Source of the DNA: Candidatus Gastranaerophilales bacterium
Lineage (GTDB): Bacteria; Cyanobacteriota; Vampirovibrionia; Gastranaerophilales; Gastranaerophilaceae
Direction of reading: 5' to 3'
Assembly: GCA_944326605.1 (NCBI GenBank)
Contig: CALVEM010000001.1
Location: forward strand, 124,001-188,000
Length of the DNA: 64,000 nucleotides
The notes beneath the pieces are model-generated. The model worked only from the letters and a program-made list of their open reading frames with translations. It had not been told where the DNA came from and ran no database searches. Made by a program: the position numbers and the translations under genes. Positions 15,866-26,951 of the stretch are shown in pieces. The stretch's first letter is position 1; each line of letters opens with the position of its first letter.

Positions 15866-18800
15866 TTATTCTTCTTCATCGTTGCCTAATTGAAAATCCG
15901 GAGAACCAAACATACCTTCGATTTCTTCCAAAATCGCAGACGGTTTTCTTGCCTGATTTCTTTGTGCAACAGCACGTTTTCTTTCTTCGCGTTCTTTTTC
16001 TTCGTTCGCATTTGAAAGATGGTGGAAGCCGGTGCCTGCAGGTATCAAACGACCGATGATAACGTTTTCTTTCAAACCTCTCAACATGTCTTTTTTACCT
16101 TCAACGGCAGCTTCTGTCAGGATTCTTGTTGTTTCTTGGAATGAAGCTGCTGAAATGAAGCTTTCTGTGTTCAAAGAAGCTTTTGTGATACCTAATAGCA
16201 TGTATTCACAAGTTGCAGGTGTTCCGCCTTTTTCTTCAACTTCTTTGTTTTCTTTTTCAAATGTCTGCATTTCAATAAGTTCACCCGGTAACAACGTTGT
16301 ATCACCAGCATCAACAACTTTAACTTTCTTAGTCATCTGTCTTACGATGATTTCAACGTGTTTATCGGCGATTTCTACACCCTGAGAACGATATACTCTC
16401 TGTACTTCGTCTACAAGGTACTGCTGTGCAGCTTCCGGTCCGCAAAGCCTGATTACATCATGCGGATTCAAAGGACCACTTGTCAAAGGCTGCCCTTTTG
16501 TGATTTTTTGTTTATTTTGAACGATAATATTTGCATCAATTGCGTATTTGATTTCAGTTCTTCCGTTGTCGTTGACAATATAAAGTCTTGGAAGATCTTC
16601 ATCGGTAACAATTTCTGCAACACCGTCTTCTTCAGCTAAAATAGCGCAGTCTTTCGGTTTACGACCTTCAAGAAGTTCTTCAACTCTCGGAAGACCTTGA
16701 ACGATGTCACCTGTTTTTTGTCTTTCAAATACCAGTGTCGCAATGTTATCACCGCGTAATACAAGTGCGCCTGCTTCAACCTGTAACATAGTACCGGGGC
16801 TGATTAAGTAAGGTCTGCCGTTTCTAATTGTGATTTCACCTTTATTAACTGCTGTTACCATACCCGATACCGTTGATTTTTCATCCTTATCGGAAATTGT
16901 TGAATCAAGTCTTACAAAGTCGCCTTTTTTAACGGTTGCTTTACCTTTAACAGGAATTACCGTTTCGTAAGTATCACTTGTTAACAGTAATCTTCTTGCA
17001 TCTTCTTTATCAGATTTTATAGATGCAACCCCATCATTGATTGCCAATACCTGAGTTTTAGCAACCGGTGTTTTAGGAGCAATAACTTCACCGTCTTTAA
17101 CAAGTAATTCTGTTTGTAATGATGACATAACTTTAGCATTGCCTTCAAATTCACGGCGGACGATTAAGTTTTCAAGAACAACAATTCTTAAATTGTCTTT
17201 GTCGTCAAGTTCTACCATACCTTTAAGGTGTGATAAGTATCCCTGCATTTGAAGTACGAGACTTGTTCTTGTAATAGTTGAACCGTCAAGATTTCTTACT
17301 CTTGCACCGTCTTTGTATTGAAGCTGTGTTACAGGTACAATGTCAATCAAGTCATCAGATGTATTGAACTTTATAGAAACGTCTTTTTGTTCAACGCTTA
17401 ACACCTGAACAGGTCTTATAAGTATCTGTATAGGCTGGTTCGAGATATTGTCTTCATCCAGAGAGAGACTTGTATCAAGTTCTTCATCCAGATCATCAAT
17501 ATCAAGATCATCCATTGAAGTATCCATAATTGTAACGATAGATGTTTCTTTTGCTTTTATACCGTCAGCAATTACTGTTCCTTTTTTAACCACTTCGCCT
17601 TCGTCGACTTTCAATTCTGAAACGCTTGAAAGCTGGTGAATTTCTCCGGGACGGATTGTAATTTCGTGAATAGTATCATTATATTCTTTAAATTCCACAA
17701 TACCGTCAATGTGACAGTAAACATCTTTTACAACTTCGGTTCCTGCTGTAACATGTGTTCCGTTTTCAACCATTTTCAAAGAAGCATCTTTGTTAATCTG
17801 GTGAATTTCTTCCGGAATGAACACAACTGAACCCGGTTTTGTAATAATTTGATTTTCGTCAACTTCTACATCAACGTATCTGATTTCGCCAGATGAAGTT
17901 ACAGCGCATTCATCATCAATAAGTTCTGCGATAATCATGCCGTTTTCAACAGTTGTGTCAACAGGTGCTTTTACAATATATTTTTCACCAGTTTTATTAA
18001 CTGTCCAGATTTGTTCTTTTTTAGTTTGTTCAAATGTTGCATTTTCAGGCATTAATGAAGCAATTACAATTGTCAATTCTTTACCTTGAACAATTTTCTT
18101 AATCTTTTTGCCTTCAAATTTAACATCTTCAATAACTAAATCGTCACCGAAACGGACTTCGCCGCCGTGTTCGGAGATTGTCAAAGTTTCAGCGAGTTTT
18201 TCACCTTCTTTAATTTTCTGACCATCTTTTACAAGAACCTTGGAACCGCCGGGGAGGTTATAAACATCACCGCCGAGAACCCAGATAATACCCTGTTTAT
18301 TTGTGGTTCTTGAGATGTTGCCCTGTCTGTCTTTCTTTTCATCGGCTACGAAATCTTCGTATAATACTTCACCTGAAAGGTCGGAAGTAATATCTTTTGT
18401 AGCTTTTTCAGTCAGACGAGAACCTGAACCTTGTGCTGCCGGCTCAAACTGTGCAAGTTTAAAGCCTTTTTTAACCTGCATTCCGTTTGTAAAGAAGATT
18501 GTAGAACCTGCAGGAATATGGTATTTTTCAGTTCTTTTAGCGCCTTTAAGTTCAATATCGGTTTCGTAATTAGAAATATTAACAACATCGCCGTGGCGTG
18601 TTCTCAATTCTCTTGTTTTAACATTTGAAATTACTTCGCCGTCTTGTTTTGCAATAACTTCTTTAATTGCATCTTTAACGCCTACCGCACCGCCTGTGTG
18701 GAAGGTTCTCATTGTAAGCTGTGTACCTGGTTCACCGATTGACTGGGCTGCAATAATACCGATTGCTTCTCCTATATCAACGAGTTTCTGGGTCGTCATT

Positions 18801-19726
18801 GCCCAGCCGTAGCATTTCTGGCAGATTCCGTATTCAAGACCGCAGGTTAAACCTGAACGAACTTTCAATTCCTGAAGGTTCAGATGTTTAACTTTTTGAA
18901 TATCATCTCTGTTCATTGTTGTTCCGGCTTTTACAAGAACTGTACCATCTGTATCAACGATATCTTCGGCAATTGTTCTGCCTAACAATCTGTCAATCAA
19001 TGGAACAATAACATTATCACCGTCAGTAATAGGCTTCATATTAATTGATTTTGTAGTATGGCAGTCATCAGCACGGATAATTACATCCTGAGCAACGTCT
19101 ACCAGACGTCTTGTCAAATAACCTGAGTCAGCGGTTTTTAACGCCGTATCTACAAGCCCTTTTCTTGCACCGTATGATGAAATGATGTATTCTGTAACGG
19201 ATAAGCCTTCTTTAAAGTTTGATTTAATCGGCAAGTCGATGATTTGCCCCTGCGCGTCAGCCATCAAACCTCTCATTCCGACAAGCTGAGATACCTGTGA
19301 TAAGTTACCTCTGGCGCCTGAGAATGCCATCATATATACAGGGTTTAATTTGTCAAAGTTTTCAACCACCTGAGATGTTAATTTAGCTGTTGTTTCAGAC
19401 CAGGTGTCGATAACTTTGGTATATCTTTCTACTTCGGTGATTTCACCTTTAAGATATCTGTTAGTTGATTTTTCGATTTCTTTTTCGGCATCTTGAAGCA
19501 ATTCTTTTTTTGCTTCCGGAACCTGCAAATCTGCAATAGAAATTGTTGTTCCGGATTTTGTTGCATACTTATAGCCGAGGTTTTTCAGGCTGTTAGCCAA
19601 TTCTGCGGTTTTAGCCCCGCCAAACTCCAGATACATTTGTGAAAGCAAATTGTTTAATCCTTTTTTATCCATTTGCTTGTTAATGAAATCTACAGTTTTT
19701 TTACCATGTGTGTATGTTGTTTCCAT
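15866..19726 (-). CDS. rpoC2: RNA polymerase beta' C-terminal subunit (split beta', gamma/beta' arrangement)
   Basis: The 1286 residues start METTYTHGKKTVDFINKQM, equivalent to the middle of bacterial RpoC. The zinc-binding cysteines lie in RSGLTCGLEYGICQKCYG. The bridge-helix/trigger-loop region AAQSIGEPGTQLTMRTFHTGGA is followed by several hundred residues of repeated beta-rich segments. RPYLISPG and GLPRVEELLEGR then resume the core. That long insertion in the trigger loop is the SI3-type insertion of cyanobacterial RpoC2. It is separated from rpoC1 by 129 bases holding repeats, so it is truly a separate gene. Confidence 0.96.
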   Translation of the reverse strand: METTYTHGKKTVDFINKQMDKKGLNNLLSQMYLEFGGAKTAELANSLKNLGYKYATKSGTTISIADLQVPEAKKELLQDAEKEIEKSTNRYLKGEITEVERYTKVIDTWSETTAKLTSQVVENFDKLNPVYMMAFSGARGNLSQVSQLVGMRGLMADAQGQIIDLPIKSNFKEGLSVTEYIISSYGARKGLVDTALKTADSGYLTRRLVDVAQDVIIRADDCHTTKSINMKPITDGDNVIVPLIDRLLGRTIAEDIVDTDGTVLVKAGTTMNRDDIQKVKHLNLQELKVRSGLTCGLEYGICQKCYGWAMTTQKLVDIGEAIGIIAAQSIGEPGTQLTMRTFHTGGAVGVKDAIKEVIAKQDGEVISNVKTRELRTRHGDVVNISNYETDIELKGAKRTEKYHIPAGSTIFFTNGMQVKKGFKLAQFEPAAQGSGSRLTEKATKDITSDLSGEVLYEDFVADEKKDRQGNISRTTNKQGIIWVLGGDVYNLPGGSKVLVKDGQKIKEGEKLAETLTISEHGGEVRFGDDLVIEDVKFEGKKIKKIVQGKELTIVIASLMPENATFEQTKKEQIWTVNKTGEKYIVKAPVDTTVENGMIIAELIDDECAVTSSGEIRYVDVEVDENQIITKPGSVVFIPEEIHQINKDASLKMVENGTHVTAGTEVVKDVYCHIDGIVEFKEYNDTIHEITIRPGEIHQLSSVSELKVDEGEVVKKGTVIADGIKAKETSIVTIMDTSMDDLDIDDLDEELDTSLSLDEDNISNQPIQILIRPVQVLSVEQKDVSIKFNTSDDLIDIVPVTQLQYKDGARVRNLDGSTITRTSLVLQMQGYLSHLKGMVELDDKDNLRIVVLENLIVRREFEGNAKVMSSLQTELLVKDGEVIAPKTPVAKTQVLAINDGVASIKSDKEDARRLLLTSDTYETVIPVKGKATVKKGDFVRLDSTISDKDEKSTVSGMVTAVNKGEITIRNGRPYLISPGTMLQVEAGALVLRGDNIATLVFERQKTGDIVQGLPRVEELLEGRKPKDCAILAEEDGVAEIVTDEDLPRLYIVNDNGRTEIKYAIDANIIVQNKQKITKGQPLTSGPLNPHDVIRLCGPEAAQQYLVDEVQRVYRSQGVEIADKHVEIIVRQMTKKVKVVDAGDTTLLPGELIEMQTFEKENKEVEEKGGTPATCEYMLLGITKASLNTESFISAASFQETTRILTEAAVEGKKDMLRGLKENVIIGRLIPAGTGFHHLSNANEEKEREERKRAVAQRNQARKPSAILEEIEGMFGSPDFQLGNDEEE

Positions 19727-19855
19727 TTATATCTATCCTTTTTAGTTTGTATTTTTTACTAAAGTAAATAGGTCAATAAGTGAATAGGTGAATAAGTTCT
19801 TTTCGTTTTATAAAACTTCTTACCTTCCTAACTTCTTACCTTCTTATCCTCCGGC
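19727..19855. repeat. Repeat-filled spacer between rpoC1 and rpoC2
   Basis: The spacer contains AATAAGTGAATAGGTGAATAAG-type units and an array of CTTACCTTC/CTAACTTCTTACC units. Related units occur at 15398-15430, 26112-26150 and in prepilin leaders. rpoC2 retains a modest SD-like AAGGA near its start (19736-19740). Confidence 0.7.
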
Positions 19856-21565
19856 TTACGCAAGAGCATTTCTTACAGCTTCGTTGAAGATAATTCTTCC
19901 TGCTGTTGTTTCAATTCTTTCGCCGTGTTCGTCTCTTACAACGATTTTGTCGTGAAGTTCGATTACGCCGACTTCAAGAGCTGAAATTGCATCCTGGAAG
20001 TTGTAGAAATATCCTTTAGGTTCCATTTCAGGATTTTTAAGGATTGTCAGGTAATACATGCCCAATACCATATCCTGTGTCGGAGTAATAATAGGCTTGC
20101 CTGTTGCAGGAGCTAAGATGTTGTTAGTTGCTAACATTAACATTCTTGCTTCTGTCTGAGCTTCAATTGATAAAGGTACGTGAACTGCCATTTGGTCGCC
20201 GTCGAAGTCAGCATTGAATGCCGTACATACAAGCGGGTGTAATTGAATTGCACGTCCTTCTACCAATTTAGGTTCAAATGCCTGAATACCTAATCTGTGG
20301 AGGGTCGGGGCACGGTTCAATAATACAGGGTGTCCGTCGATTACCTCTTCTAAGATATCCCAGACAACAGCTTCTGAACGTTCAATTTTCTTTTTAGCTG
20401 ATTTAATGTTTTGTACGTAGCCTCTTTCAATTAATTTATTAACAACAAACGGTTTAAACAATTCAATTGCCATTTCTTTCGGCAAACCGCACTGATTTAA
20501 TTTCAATTGCGGACCTACAACGATTACTGAACGACCTGAGTAGTCAACACGTTTACCGAGCAGGTTCTGACGGAAACGTCCCTGTTTACCTTCGATAATA
20601 TTGGATAATGATTTCAATGCTCTGTTGTTTGGTCCGACAACTGTTCTTCCGCGTCTGCCGTTATCAATCAGGGCATCTACAGCTTCCTGAAGCATACGTT
20701 TTTCGTTTCTTACGATAATTTCAGGTGCGCCCATTTCCAAAAGTCTTTGTAAACGGTTGTTTCTATTGATTACACGTCTGTATAAGTCGTTTAAGTCAGA
20801 TGTTGCAAAACGTCCGCCGTCCAATTGAACCATAGGTCTCAAATCCGGAGGAGTTACAGGCAACACGTCCATAATCATCCATGTCGGATCTGTTTCTGAT
20901 GAAATCAATGAATCAAGCAGTCTTAAACGTTTGATAAGTTTACTTTTCTTTTGTACTGAATTTACAGAACCTGCTAATTCTGTTCTGATTTCTTCAGCAA
21001 GTTCTTTTGTATTGATTTCAGAAAGAAGTTCTTTAATGGCTTCGGCACCGATACCTACTTTGAGTTCGGAATCTTCGTGTTCTGCCATATAATCTTCGTA
21101 TTCTTCTTCTGAGAGCAGCTGTAATTTTCTAAATTCGCTGTCTGCAGGATCAAGAACTACGTAATTATTGAAATAAATTACCTGTTCAAGATCTTTCAAC
21201 GTCATATCAAGGAGTAAGCCCAAATATGAGGGTATACCTTTCAAAAACCAGATGTGAGAAACAGGAGCAGCAAGTTTAATGTGACCCATTCTCTGGCGTC
21301 TTACTTTACTATCTGTAACTTCAACACCGCAGCGTTCGCAGATAATACCTTTGTGTCTTACTCTTTTATATTTACCGCAATAGCATTCCCAGTCTTTAGA
21401 AGGCCCAAAAATCCTTTCGCAGAACAGACCGTCTCTTTCCGGTTTTAATGTGCGGTAGTTAATTGTTTCCGGTTTAGTAACTTCGCCGTAAGACCATTTA
21501 AGTATTCTTTCCGGTGAAGCGATACTAATTCGTATATAGTCAAAATAATCTATGCTTGTTGACAT
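19856..21565 (-). CDS. rpoC1: RNA polymerase beta' N-terminal subunit (gamma)
   Basis: The 569 residues cover the clamp and active centre of beta'. Zinc ligands C61, C63, C76 and C79 are in [20 protein letters not shown]. The catalytic Mg-binding NADFDGD is at residues 451-457. The polypeptide stops after [13 protein letters not shown], the point at which cyanobacterial RpoC1 ends. It is shorter than the roughly 620-residue cyanobacterial proteins. The split beta' is the main taxonomic marker of the window. Confidence 0.96.
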   Translation of the reverse strand: MSTSIDYFDYIRISIASPERILKWSYGEVTKPETINYRTLKPERDGLFCERIFGPSKDWECYCGKYKRVRHKGIICERCGVEVTDSKVRRQRMGHIKLAAPVSHIWFLKGIPSYLGLLLDMTLKDLEQVIYFNNYVVLDPADSEFRKLQLLSEEEYEDYMAEHEDSELKVGIGAEAIKELLSEINTKELAEEIRTELAGSVNSVQKKSKLIKRLRLLDSLISSETDPTWMIMDVLPVTPPDLRPMVQLDGGRFATSDLNDLYRRVINRNNRLQRLLEMGAPEIIVRNEKRMLQEAVDALIDNGRRGRTVVGPNNRALKSLSNIIEGKQGRFRQNLLGKRVDYSGRSVIVVGPQLKLNQCGLPKEMAIELFKPFVVNKLIERGYVQNIKSAKKKIERSEAVVWDILEEVIDGHPVLLNRAPTLHRLGIQAFEPKLVEGRAIQLHPLVCTAFNADFDGDQMAVHVPLSIEAQTEARMLMLATNNILAPATGKPIITPTQDMVLGMYYLTILKNPEMEPKGYFYNFQDAISALEVGVIELHDKIVVRDEHGERIETTAGRIIFNEAVRNALA

Positions 21566-21594
21566 TTATATCTCCTTTTGTATTGTTTGTTTTA

Positions 21595-21679
21595 AGAAGT
21601 TCGGATGTCAGGAAGTCAGGAGGGCAGGCTATTTACGTTATTAGCTTGACATCTTGCCCTCTTGCCTTCTGAGCTTCCT
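21595..21679. repeat. About 85-bp palindromic element between rpoB and rpoC1
   Basis: The left arm AGAAGTTCGGATGTCAGGAA and the right arm GCCTTCTGAGCTTCCT, with GGGCAGG/CTTGCCCTC-type inner parts, form an imperfect palindrome. The rpoB stop codon (TAG at 21678-21680, minus strand) falls at its edge. Related copies lie inside the PdxA-family gene (39013-39091) and in the exporter operon (about 55141-55175). Confidence 0.75.
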
Positions 21680-24600
21680 ATATATCTCCGAATGTAGTCG
21701 GTGTTTCAAAGAAATTGATGTTTAACAACTCCGAATCCATATCTGAAAGGACTCTTCTCGGGGCTGATTTCCTCAAATCATCCATATCAGTCATTAAATC
21801 AACTTCTGTACCGTCTTTTTTCGCTACCGTAATATCCAAACCGATACTTTGTAATTCTCTTACAAGTACTTTGAATGATTCGGGAATACCCGGTCTTGGA
21901 ATATTGTCGCCTTTTACGATTGCTTCATAAGCTCTGTTACGTCCGTTAACATCATCTGATTTGATAGTTAACATTTCTTGCAGAGTATAAGCTGCACCGT
22001 AAGCTTCAAGTGCCCAAACTTCCATCTCACCGAATCTTTGACCGCCGAATTGAGCTTTGCCGCCAAGAGGCTGTTGTGTAACAAGTGAGTATGGACCTGT
22101 AGAACGTGCATGAATTTTGTCGTCTACAAGGTGGACAAGTTTAAGTATGTAAGAAAGACCTACTGCAACCGGTTCATCAAACGGTTCGCCTGTTCTTCCG
22201 TCGATAAGTCTTACTTTACCGTCTTCGTTAACCCAATCGCAGCCTGATTCTTTAATACCTTTGATTAATTCAGCTTTAGTTGCGATTTCTGACTGGTTAT
22301 CGCCGTATCTTTCATCGAAAGACGGTGTTTCATAGTAGTTTCCTGTCAGGTATGCTGCCAAACCTAATAATAATTCATAAGTTTGACCAACGTTCATACG
22401 AGAAGGAACACCAAGCGGGTTAAGTACGATATCAACAGGTGTTCCGTCAGGCAGGAACGGCATATCTTCTTTCGGTAATATTCTTGATACGATACCTTTG
22501 TTACCGTGACGTCCTGAAAGTTTGTCACCTACTGATACTTTACGTTTTTGAGCAATATAAACTCTGATAACTGTATTTGCACCAGGAGGTAATTCATCGC
22601 CTTTTTCTCTGTCGAATACCTTAACATCGAGAACTCTTCCGCCTTCACCGTGAGGAACTCTTAATGAGTTGTCTTTCACGTCTCTTGCTTTTTCCGCAAA
22701 GATTGCGCGTAGAAGTTTTTCTTCCGGCGGATGTTCTGATTCGCCTTTCGGTGTAACTTTACCTACCAGTATATCGTCAGCATAAACTCTTGCCCCGATT
22801 CTGACAATACCGCGTTCATCAAGGTGTCTCAGAGCATCTTCTGAAACGTTCGGAATTTCACGGGTAATTTCTTCCGGTCCGAGTTTAGTCTGTCTTGCGT
22901 CTATTTCTAATTTTTCAATGTGTACTGATGTGAAGATGTCATCGTGAACGCATCTTTCAGAAAGCAGGATAGCATCTTCGTAGTTGTAACCTTCCCACGG
23001 CATATACGCAACAATTACGTTTTTGCCGAGCGAAAGTTCTCCGCAGTTTGTAGAAGCACCGTCAGCGATTACATCGCCTGCTTTAACCTTTTCACCTTCA
23101 TGTACCAGCGGTTTCTGGTTGATGCAGGTATCCTGGTTGCTTCTTACATATTTCATTAAAGTATATACATGCGGTTTGTTCTGTATATCGCGGATTACAA
23201 TTTCTTCTCCGACAACTCTTTCAACAACACCGTCAACTTCTGATATGATAACCATACCTGAATCTCTTGCAGCTCTTTTTTCCATACCTGTTCCGACAAC
23301 CGGTCTTTCGGTAATCAAAAGAGGTACTGACTGACGCTGCATGTTAGAGCCCATCAGGGCACGGTTAGCATCATCGTGTTCAATGAACGGGATTAAAGAA
23401 GTTGCCACAGAGATAATTTGTATCGGTGATACACCTACAAAGTCAACTCTTTTGGATTGATCCATTGTAAATTCGGATCTGTAACGTACCGGAACGTACT
23501 CATCTTTGAATGTTTTATCAGGATTTAACTGTACGTCAGCCGGAGCACATCTGAATTCTTCATCTTCATCCGCTGTCATATAAACTACTTCATCAGTAAC
23601 TTTTCCGTCTTTAACGACAAAGAACGGAGCTTCAATAAATCCGTAGTCGTTAACTTTTGCGTGAGTAGCCAATGAACCGATCAAACCGGCGTTTGGTCCT
23701 TCAGGAGTTTCAATCGGACAAATACGGCCGTAGTGTGACGGGTGAATGTCGCGGACTGCAAAGCCTGCACGTTCTCTCATCAAACCGCCGGGTCCTAATG
23801 CTGAAATACGTCTTTTGTGAGTTAATTCAGCAAGCGGGTTAATCTGATCCATAAATTGTGATAACTGTGAACTTCCGAAGAATTCTTTTAATGAAGCAAC
23901 TAATGGTTTAGTGTTCAATAAATTCAGCGGAGTTAAAGTTTCAGAGTCCTGCAGAGTCATTCTTTCTTTTACAATTCTTTCAATTCTTGAAAGACCTACT
24001 CTGAATTGGTTCTGCAATAATTCGCCGACTGAACGTATTCTTCTGTTCCCTAAGTGGTCGATATCATCAACGGTTCCTTCATCATAAGTTAAGTTGATTA
24101 AGTATTCGATTGATGCCACGATATCCTGAACAGTTAAAGTTCTCTGGTTTTTCGGAATGTTCAGGTTTAATTTTTTATTTAATTTATAGCGGCCGACACG
24201 TCCGATATCGTATTTCTTTTCATCAAAGAAACGTGCTTCCAATATTGAACGACCTCCTGCAGCTGATGCGGGATCACCCGGTCTTAATTTTTTATAAACT
24301 TCAATTAAAGCATCATCTGTTGTTTCTGTTGTATCTTTATCAAGAGTTTTCTTTAAGAATTCAAAATGAGTGAATAAAGATTCCATTTCAGAAACTGTAA
24401 TACCCATAGCTTTTAATAAAGTTGTAGCTAAGATTTTTCTGTTTTTATCAATTTTTACATAAATGATGTCATTAGCATCTGTTTCAATTTTAAGCCATGC
24501 ACCGCGGTTAGGAATCATAGTAGCGTTATACAATCTTTTTCCTGCCGGTGAAACTTCGCGTTTGAAATAAACACCCGGTGAACGGACAATTTGAGATACG

Positions 24601-24995
24601 ATTACACGTTCTGCTCCGTTAACAATGAATGTACCTTTGTCTGTCATTGTCGGAATGTCGCCGATATAGACTTCCTGTTCTTTAATTTCGCCGCTGTCGC
24701 GGTTAACAAGTCTTACCATAACGCGTAATTGTTTTGCGTAAGTTGCGTCATGAATTCTTGCTTCTTCAATTGTATACTTTGCATTGTCGAAAGTATAGTT
24801 AGGTAAAAAGTGTAATTCTAATCTTCCGGTATAGTCTTTAATCGGAGAGAATGAAAGTAATTCTTCTTTCAATCCTTCTTTTAAGAACCATTCAAAAGAT
24901 TTTTTCTGCACTTCAATAAGGTCGGGTAAATCATCCAATCGAGTATGCGGTATACCCATTGGAGTTACTCTTTCTGCATATTTTGTGTTAGACAT
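21678..24995 (-). CDS. rpoB: RNA polymerase beta subunit
   Basis: The 1105 residues include the rifampicin-region stretch [25 protein letters not shown] (the SQLSQFMDQ motif is intact). GPEGPNAGL-like [35 protein letters not shown] and C-terminal [23 protein letters not shown] also follow. The length is compact, as in cyanobacteria and firmicutes, with none of the large proteobacterial insertions. It is the first gene of rpoB-rpoC1-rpoC2. The 440-base region upstream contains two dispersed palindromes. Confidence 0.97.
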   Translation of the reverse strand: MSNTKYAERVTPMGIPHTRLDDLPDLIEVQKKSFEWFLKEGLKEELLSFSPIKDYTGRLELHFLPNYTFDNAKYTIEEARIHDATYAKQLRVMVRLVNRDSGEIKEQEVYIGDIPTMTDKGTFIVNGAERVIVSQIVRSPGVYFKREVSPAGKRLYNATMIPNRGAWLKIETDANDIIYVKIDKNRKILATTLLKAMGITVSEMESLFTHFEFLKKTLDKDTTETTDDALIEVYKKLRPGDPASAAGGRSILEARFFDEKKYDIGRVGRYKLNKKLNLNIPKNQRTLTVQDIVASIEYLINLTYDEGTVDDIDHLGNRRIRSVGELLQNQFRVGLSRIERIVKERMTLQDSETLTPLNLLNTKPLVASLKEFFGSSQLSQFMDQINPLAELTHKRRISALGPGGLMRERAGFAVRDIHPSHYGRICPIETPEGPNAGLIGSLATHAKVNDYGFIEAPFFVVKDGKVTDEVVYMTADEDEEFRCAPADVQLNPDKTFKDEYVPVRYRSEFTMDQSKRVDFVGVSPIQIISVATSLIPFIEHDDANRALMGSNMQRQSVPLLITERPVVGTGMEKRAARDSGMVIISEVDGVVERVVGEEIVIRDIQNKPHVYTLMKYVRSNQDTCINQKPLVHEGEKVKAGDVIADGASTNCGELSLGKNVIVAYMPWEGYNYEDAILLSERCVHDDIFTSVHIEKLEIDARQTKLGPEEITREIPNVSEDALRHLDERGIVRIGARVYADDILVGKVTPKGESEHPPEEKLLRAIFAEKARDVKDNSLRVPHGEGGRVLDVKVFDREKGDELPPGANTVIRVYIAQKRKVSVGDKLSGRHGNKGIVSRILPKEDMPFLPDGTPVDIVLNPLGVPSRMNVGQTYELLLGLAAYLTGNYYETPSFDERYGDNQSEIATKAELIKGIKESGCDWVNEDGKVRLIDGRTGEPFDEPVAVGLSYILKLVHLVDDKIHARSTGPYSLVTQQPLGGKAQFGGQRFGEMEVWALEAYGAAYTLQEMLTIKSDDVNGRNRAYEAIVKGDNIPRPGIPESFKVLVRELQSIGLDITVAKKDGTEVDLMTDMDDLRKSAPRRVLSDMDSELLNINFFETPTTFGDI

Positions 24996-25018
24996 TAATT
25001 CACCTCGTCTATGTGTAC

Positions 25019-25439
25019 GTACTATATAAAAAAATTGTATTATTTTTCATTTTGTAATCCCGAACTTGTTTCAGGATTTTTATTCGTCACCCTGAATTTA
25101 TTTCTGGGTCTCATGAAAATTATTTACAATAATAAAAAATCTAACTTGAGGCTGTAAACCTTTCATTTTACTGAATTTCAGCTCAATGAATTTTTATGTT
25201 TAAACTTAATTTAGGCACAATACACCTAACTTAAATTTTACATGTTCTTAAATCATAATACATCAATTTTTGACGTCAAGAAAAAATTGCTTAATTTAAA
25301 AAAATATGTTAATTTTTTGTTACAAACTGTTAAAGGCTTATTTTTTAAGGGGTGAAAGTTTGAATATACCTGCTTTACAGTGTCAAGTCTGTACATCAAT
25401 AGTTTTCATAGTATGATAGTAAAAACTGATGAGGGTTAT
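25019..25439. other. Intergenic region upstream of rpoB and a secreted protein
   Basis: Two copies of the CCTGAAC/GTTTCAGG repeat lie at 25051-25076 and 25086-25112. The rest is AT-rich and must contain promoters for the divergent rpoB and 25440 genes. I see no L7/L12 gene or RNA gene. No further feature is supportable. Confidence 0.6.
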
Positions 25440-26093
25440 ATGAAAAAATTTGTTATTTTATTACTTATGTTAATGTTAGGAAAAGTTTCATTCTGTGCGG
25501 ATATTCAGACTGTTGAACAGGAAAAAATTATTCAGGAAAATGTTCCTTCTGAAATTGTTTTAACCGGAAATCTTGTTTTTGATTGGCTGGATATTTCTCA
25601 GGTGCAAAGAGATGCTGTCATTGATAAATACGAGCGTGAACTTTTTACGGAGGATACTGTATATAAGTATAAAAAGAAGGAATTTCGAAAAGAATACAGT
25701 GACTATTTAAAAGATAAAGATTACAAACGTCATTATATGCTTGTAAAAAACGGGGTTAAAGAAACAGATACTGAAAACCTTTGCGGCTTCTATTATAAAG
25801 ACAATTTGCTTATAAGTTACGCAGTCCAATATAAAAGTGATATGAAAACTGTTTATTACTATGATGCAATGGGAAAACTCAGATATATTGATAAATTCTC
25901 CGAGAATTATCCGAATTTCCCTTATATGTCAAAACAATACAGAGCAAACGGGACTTTAGTAAGTGCAATATATTTTATATCGCACGATATGCAATATATG
26001 TATGAATCTGATAAAAAATTTAAAGGTGCCTGGTACAAAGACAAAATGTATGATAGGCATGCAAAGCAGACTTTGACAAGGACAAATTGGTAA
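25440..26093 (+). CDS. Secreted hypothetical protein
   Basis: This 217-residue protein has a clear signal peptide (KKFVILLLMLMLGKVSFCA) and a probable cleavage after A20. ATG 25440 follows GAGGG. The mature part is Lys/Tyr/Asp-rich, with YYYDAMGKLRYIDKFSENYPNFPYMSKQYRANGTLVS, a pattern reminiscent of MORN/YD-like beta hairpins. It also has two isolated cysteines. I cannot place it in a named family. A 138-bp palindrome begins five bases after the stop. Confidence 0.68.
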   Translation: MKKFVILLLMLMLGKVSFCADIQTVEQEKIIQENVPSEIVLTGNLVFDWLDISQVQRDAVIDKYERELFTEDTVYKYKKKEFRKEYSDYLKDKDYKRHYMLVKNGVKETDTENLCGFYYKDNLLISYAVQYKSDMKTVYYYDAMGKLRYIDKFSENYPNFPYMSKQYRANGTLVSAIYFISHDMQYMYESDKKFKGAWYKDKMYDRHAKQTLTRTNW

Positions 26094-26097
26094 GTTG

Positions 26098-26235
26098 CAT
26101 AATAAATATTATTGGAAGTGAATAAGTAAATAGGTTAATAAGCGAATAAGTCATTACGGTGCGCGAAGCGCACCGTAATGACTTAACGTCCTATCGTCTT
26201 AACGTCTTATTCGACTTCCGATAATATTTATTATG
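26098..26235. repeat. 138-bp nested palindrome
   Basis: The outer arms (about 30 bp, CATAATAAATATTAT...) pair with 26206-26235 with few mismatches. The core GTCATTACGGTGCGC/GCGCACCGTAATGAC (26150-26164 and 26168-26182) is a perfect 15-bp stem with a GAA loop. Between the arms lie gtgaataag and aacgtcctatcgtctt units found elsewhere in the window, including prepilin leaders. Confidence 0.85.
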
Positions 26236-26330
26236 TAAATATTTGTAACAATTTCTTGAAACAGGTCAATTTTTCTCTTTTACGTGTTTTTATCTGGTGC
26301 GTGTCGTTTACAAATATGAAAGGAATTTAT

Positions 26331-26831
26331 ATGAACGTTAACCCTGTACAAAACAACAATTCGCAGTCATTTGGTATGGCTTTTAAATTAAAAGGCGACG
26401 GAGCCAAAAGACTTGCTACACTTCTGGAAGAAACAAATCCCGCCACTAATAAACATATAATGGATGATTTGATTGCCCCGATTAATTCTCTTAAAACAGA
26501 AGTTGTTTATGATGGTAAAGATGTAATGATTTACGGACTATCAGTCTCTAAACGTCCTCCTGTAGCAATGCCGAGAACAAATAAAACTGATTTACAATAT
26601 GTGCTTGACAATGGTGAACACGTTTACCACATTAAGTATAAAAAACCACAAAAGAAGTTCGTTGATTTCTGTGAAGCTCATCCATTGATACAAAAGTTAT
26701 TTAATGCAAGAGAAATTGCAAAAGATATGGATGCAAAAGCTGCTCAAAAAGCTTATAATGTTAAGATGGCAGCAGAAAAACAAGCTAGAATTGATGAAGA
26801 GGCTAAAAAATTACAGGACATGTTCGGCTAA
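26331..26831 (+). CDS. Hypothetical protein with N-terminal Q/N-rich SFG segment
   Basis: The 166-residue protein starts at ATG 26331 with AAAGGA upstream. The first 15 residues (MNVNPVQNNNSQSFG) are polar and likely disordered. They are followed by an alpha/beta domain (AFKLKGDGAKRLATLLEE...) and a Lys/Ala-rich helix at the C-terminus (residues 125-165) that may form a coiled coil. No signal peptide or catalytic motif is visible. The upstream in-frame extension to 26256 lacks an SD. Confidence 0.6.
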   Translation: MNVNPVQNNNSQSFGMAFKLKGDGAKRLATLLEETNPATNKHIMDDLIAPINSLKTEVVYDGKDVMIYGLSVSKRPPVAMPRTNKTDLQYVLDNGEHVYHIKYKKPQKKFVDFCEAHPLIQKLFNAREIAKDMDAKAAQKAYNVKMAAEKQARIDEEAKKLQDMFG

Positions 26832-26875
26832 TCTAATATATTAAATATAATAAAGACGGCATAATTTCGTTATAC

Positions 26876-26926
26876 TGAATTAAGTTCAGCATCTCTGTCA
26901 GATCCGGACACAAGTTCAGGATGACT
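26876..26926. repeat. Dispersed CCTGAAC-type palindrome, diverged copy
   Basis: AAGTTCAGCATC and CACAAGTTCAGGATGAC surround a short GTCAGATCCGGAC core. It lies between the convergent 26331 gene and the M16 peptidase gene. Confidence 0.6.
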
Positions 26927-26951
26927 ATAAGAAATTATACTGTCTTTTGAA

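Noticed and set aside
19727-21679. Frameshift joining rpoC1 and rpoC2 as one broken rpoC
   Set aside because: The subunits are separated by 129 bases of repeat sequence, each has its own start, and the split point matches the cyanobacterial arrangement.
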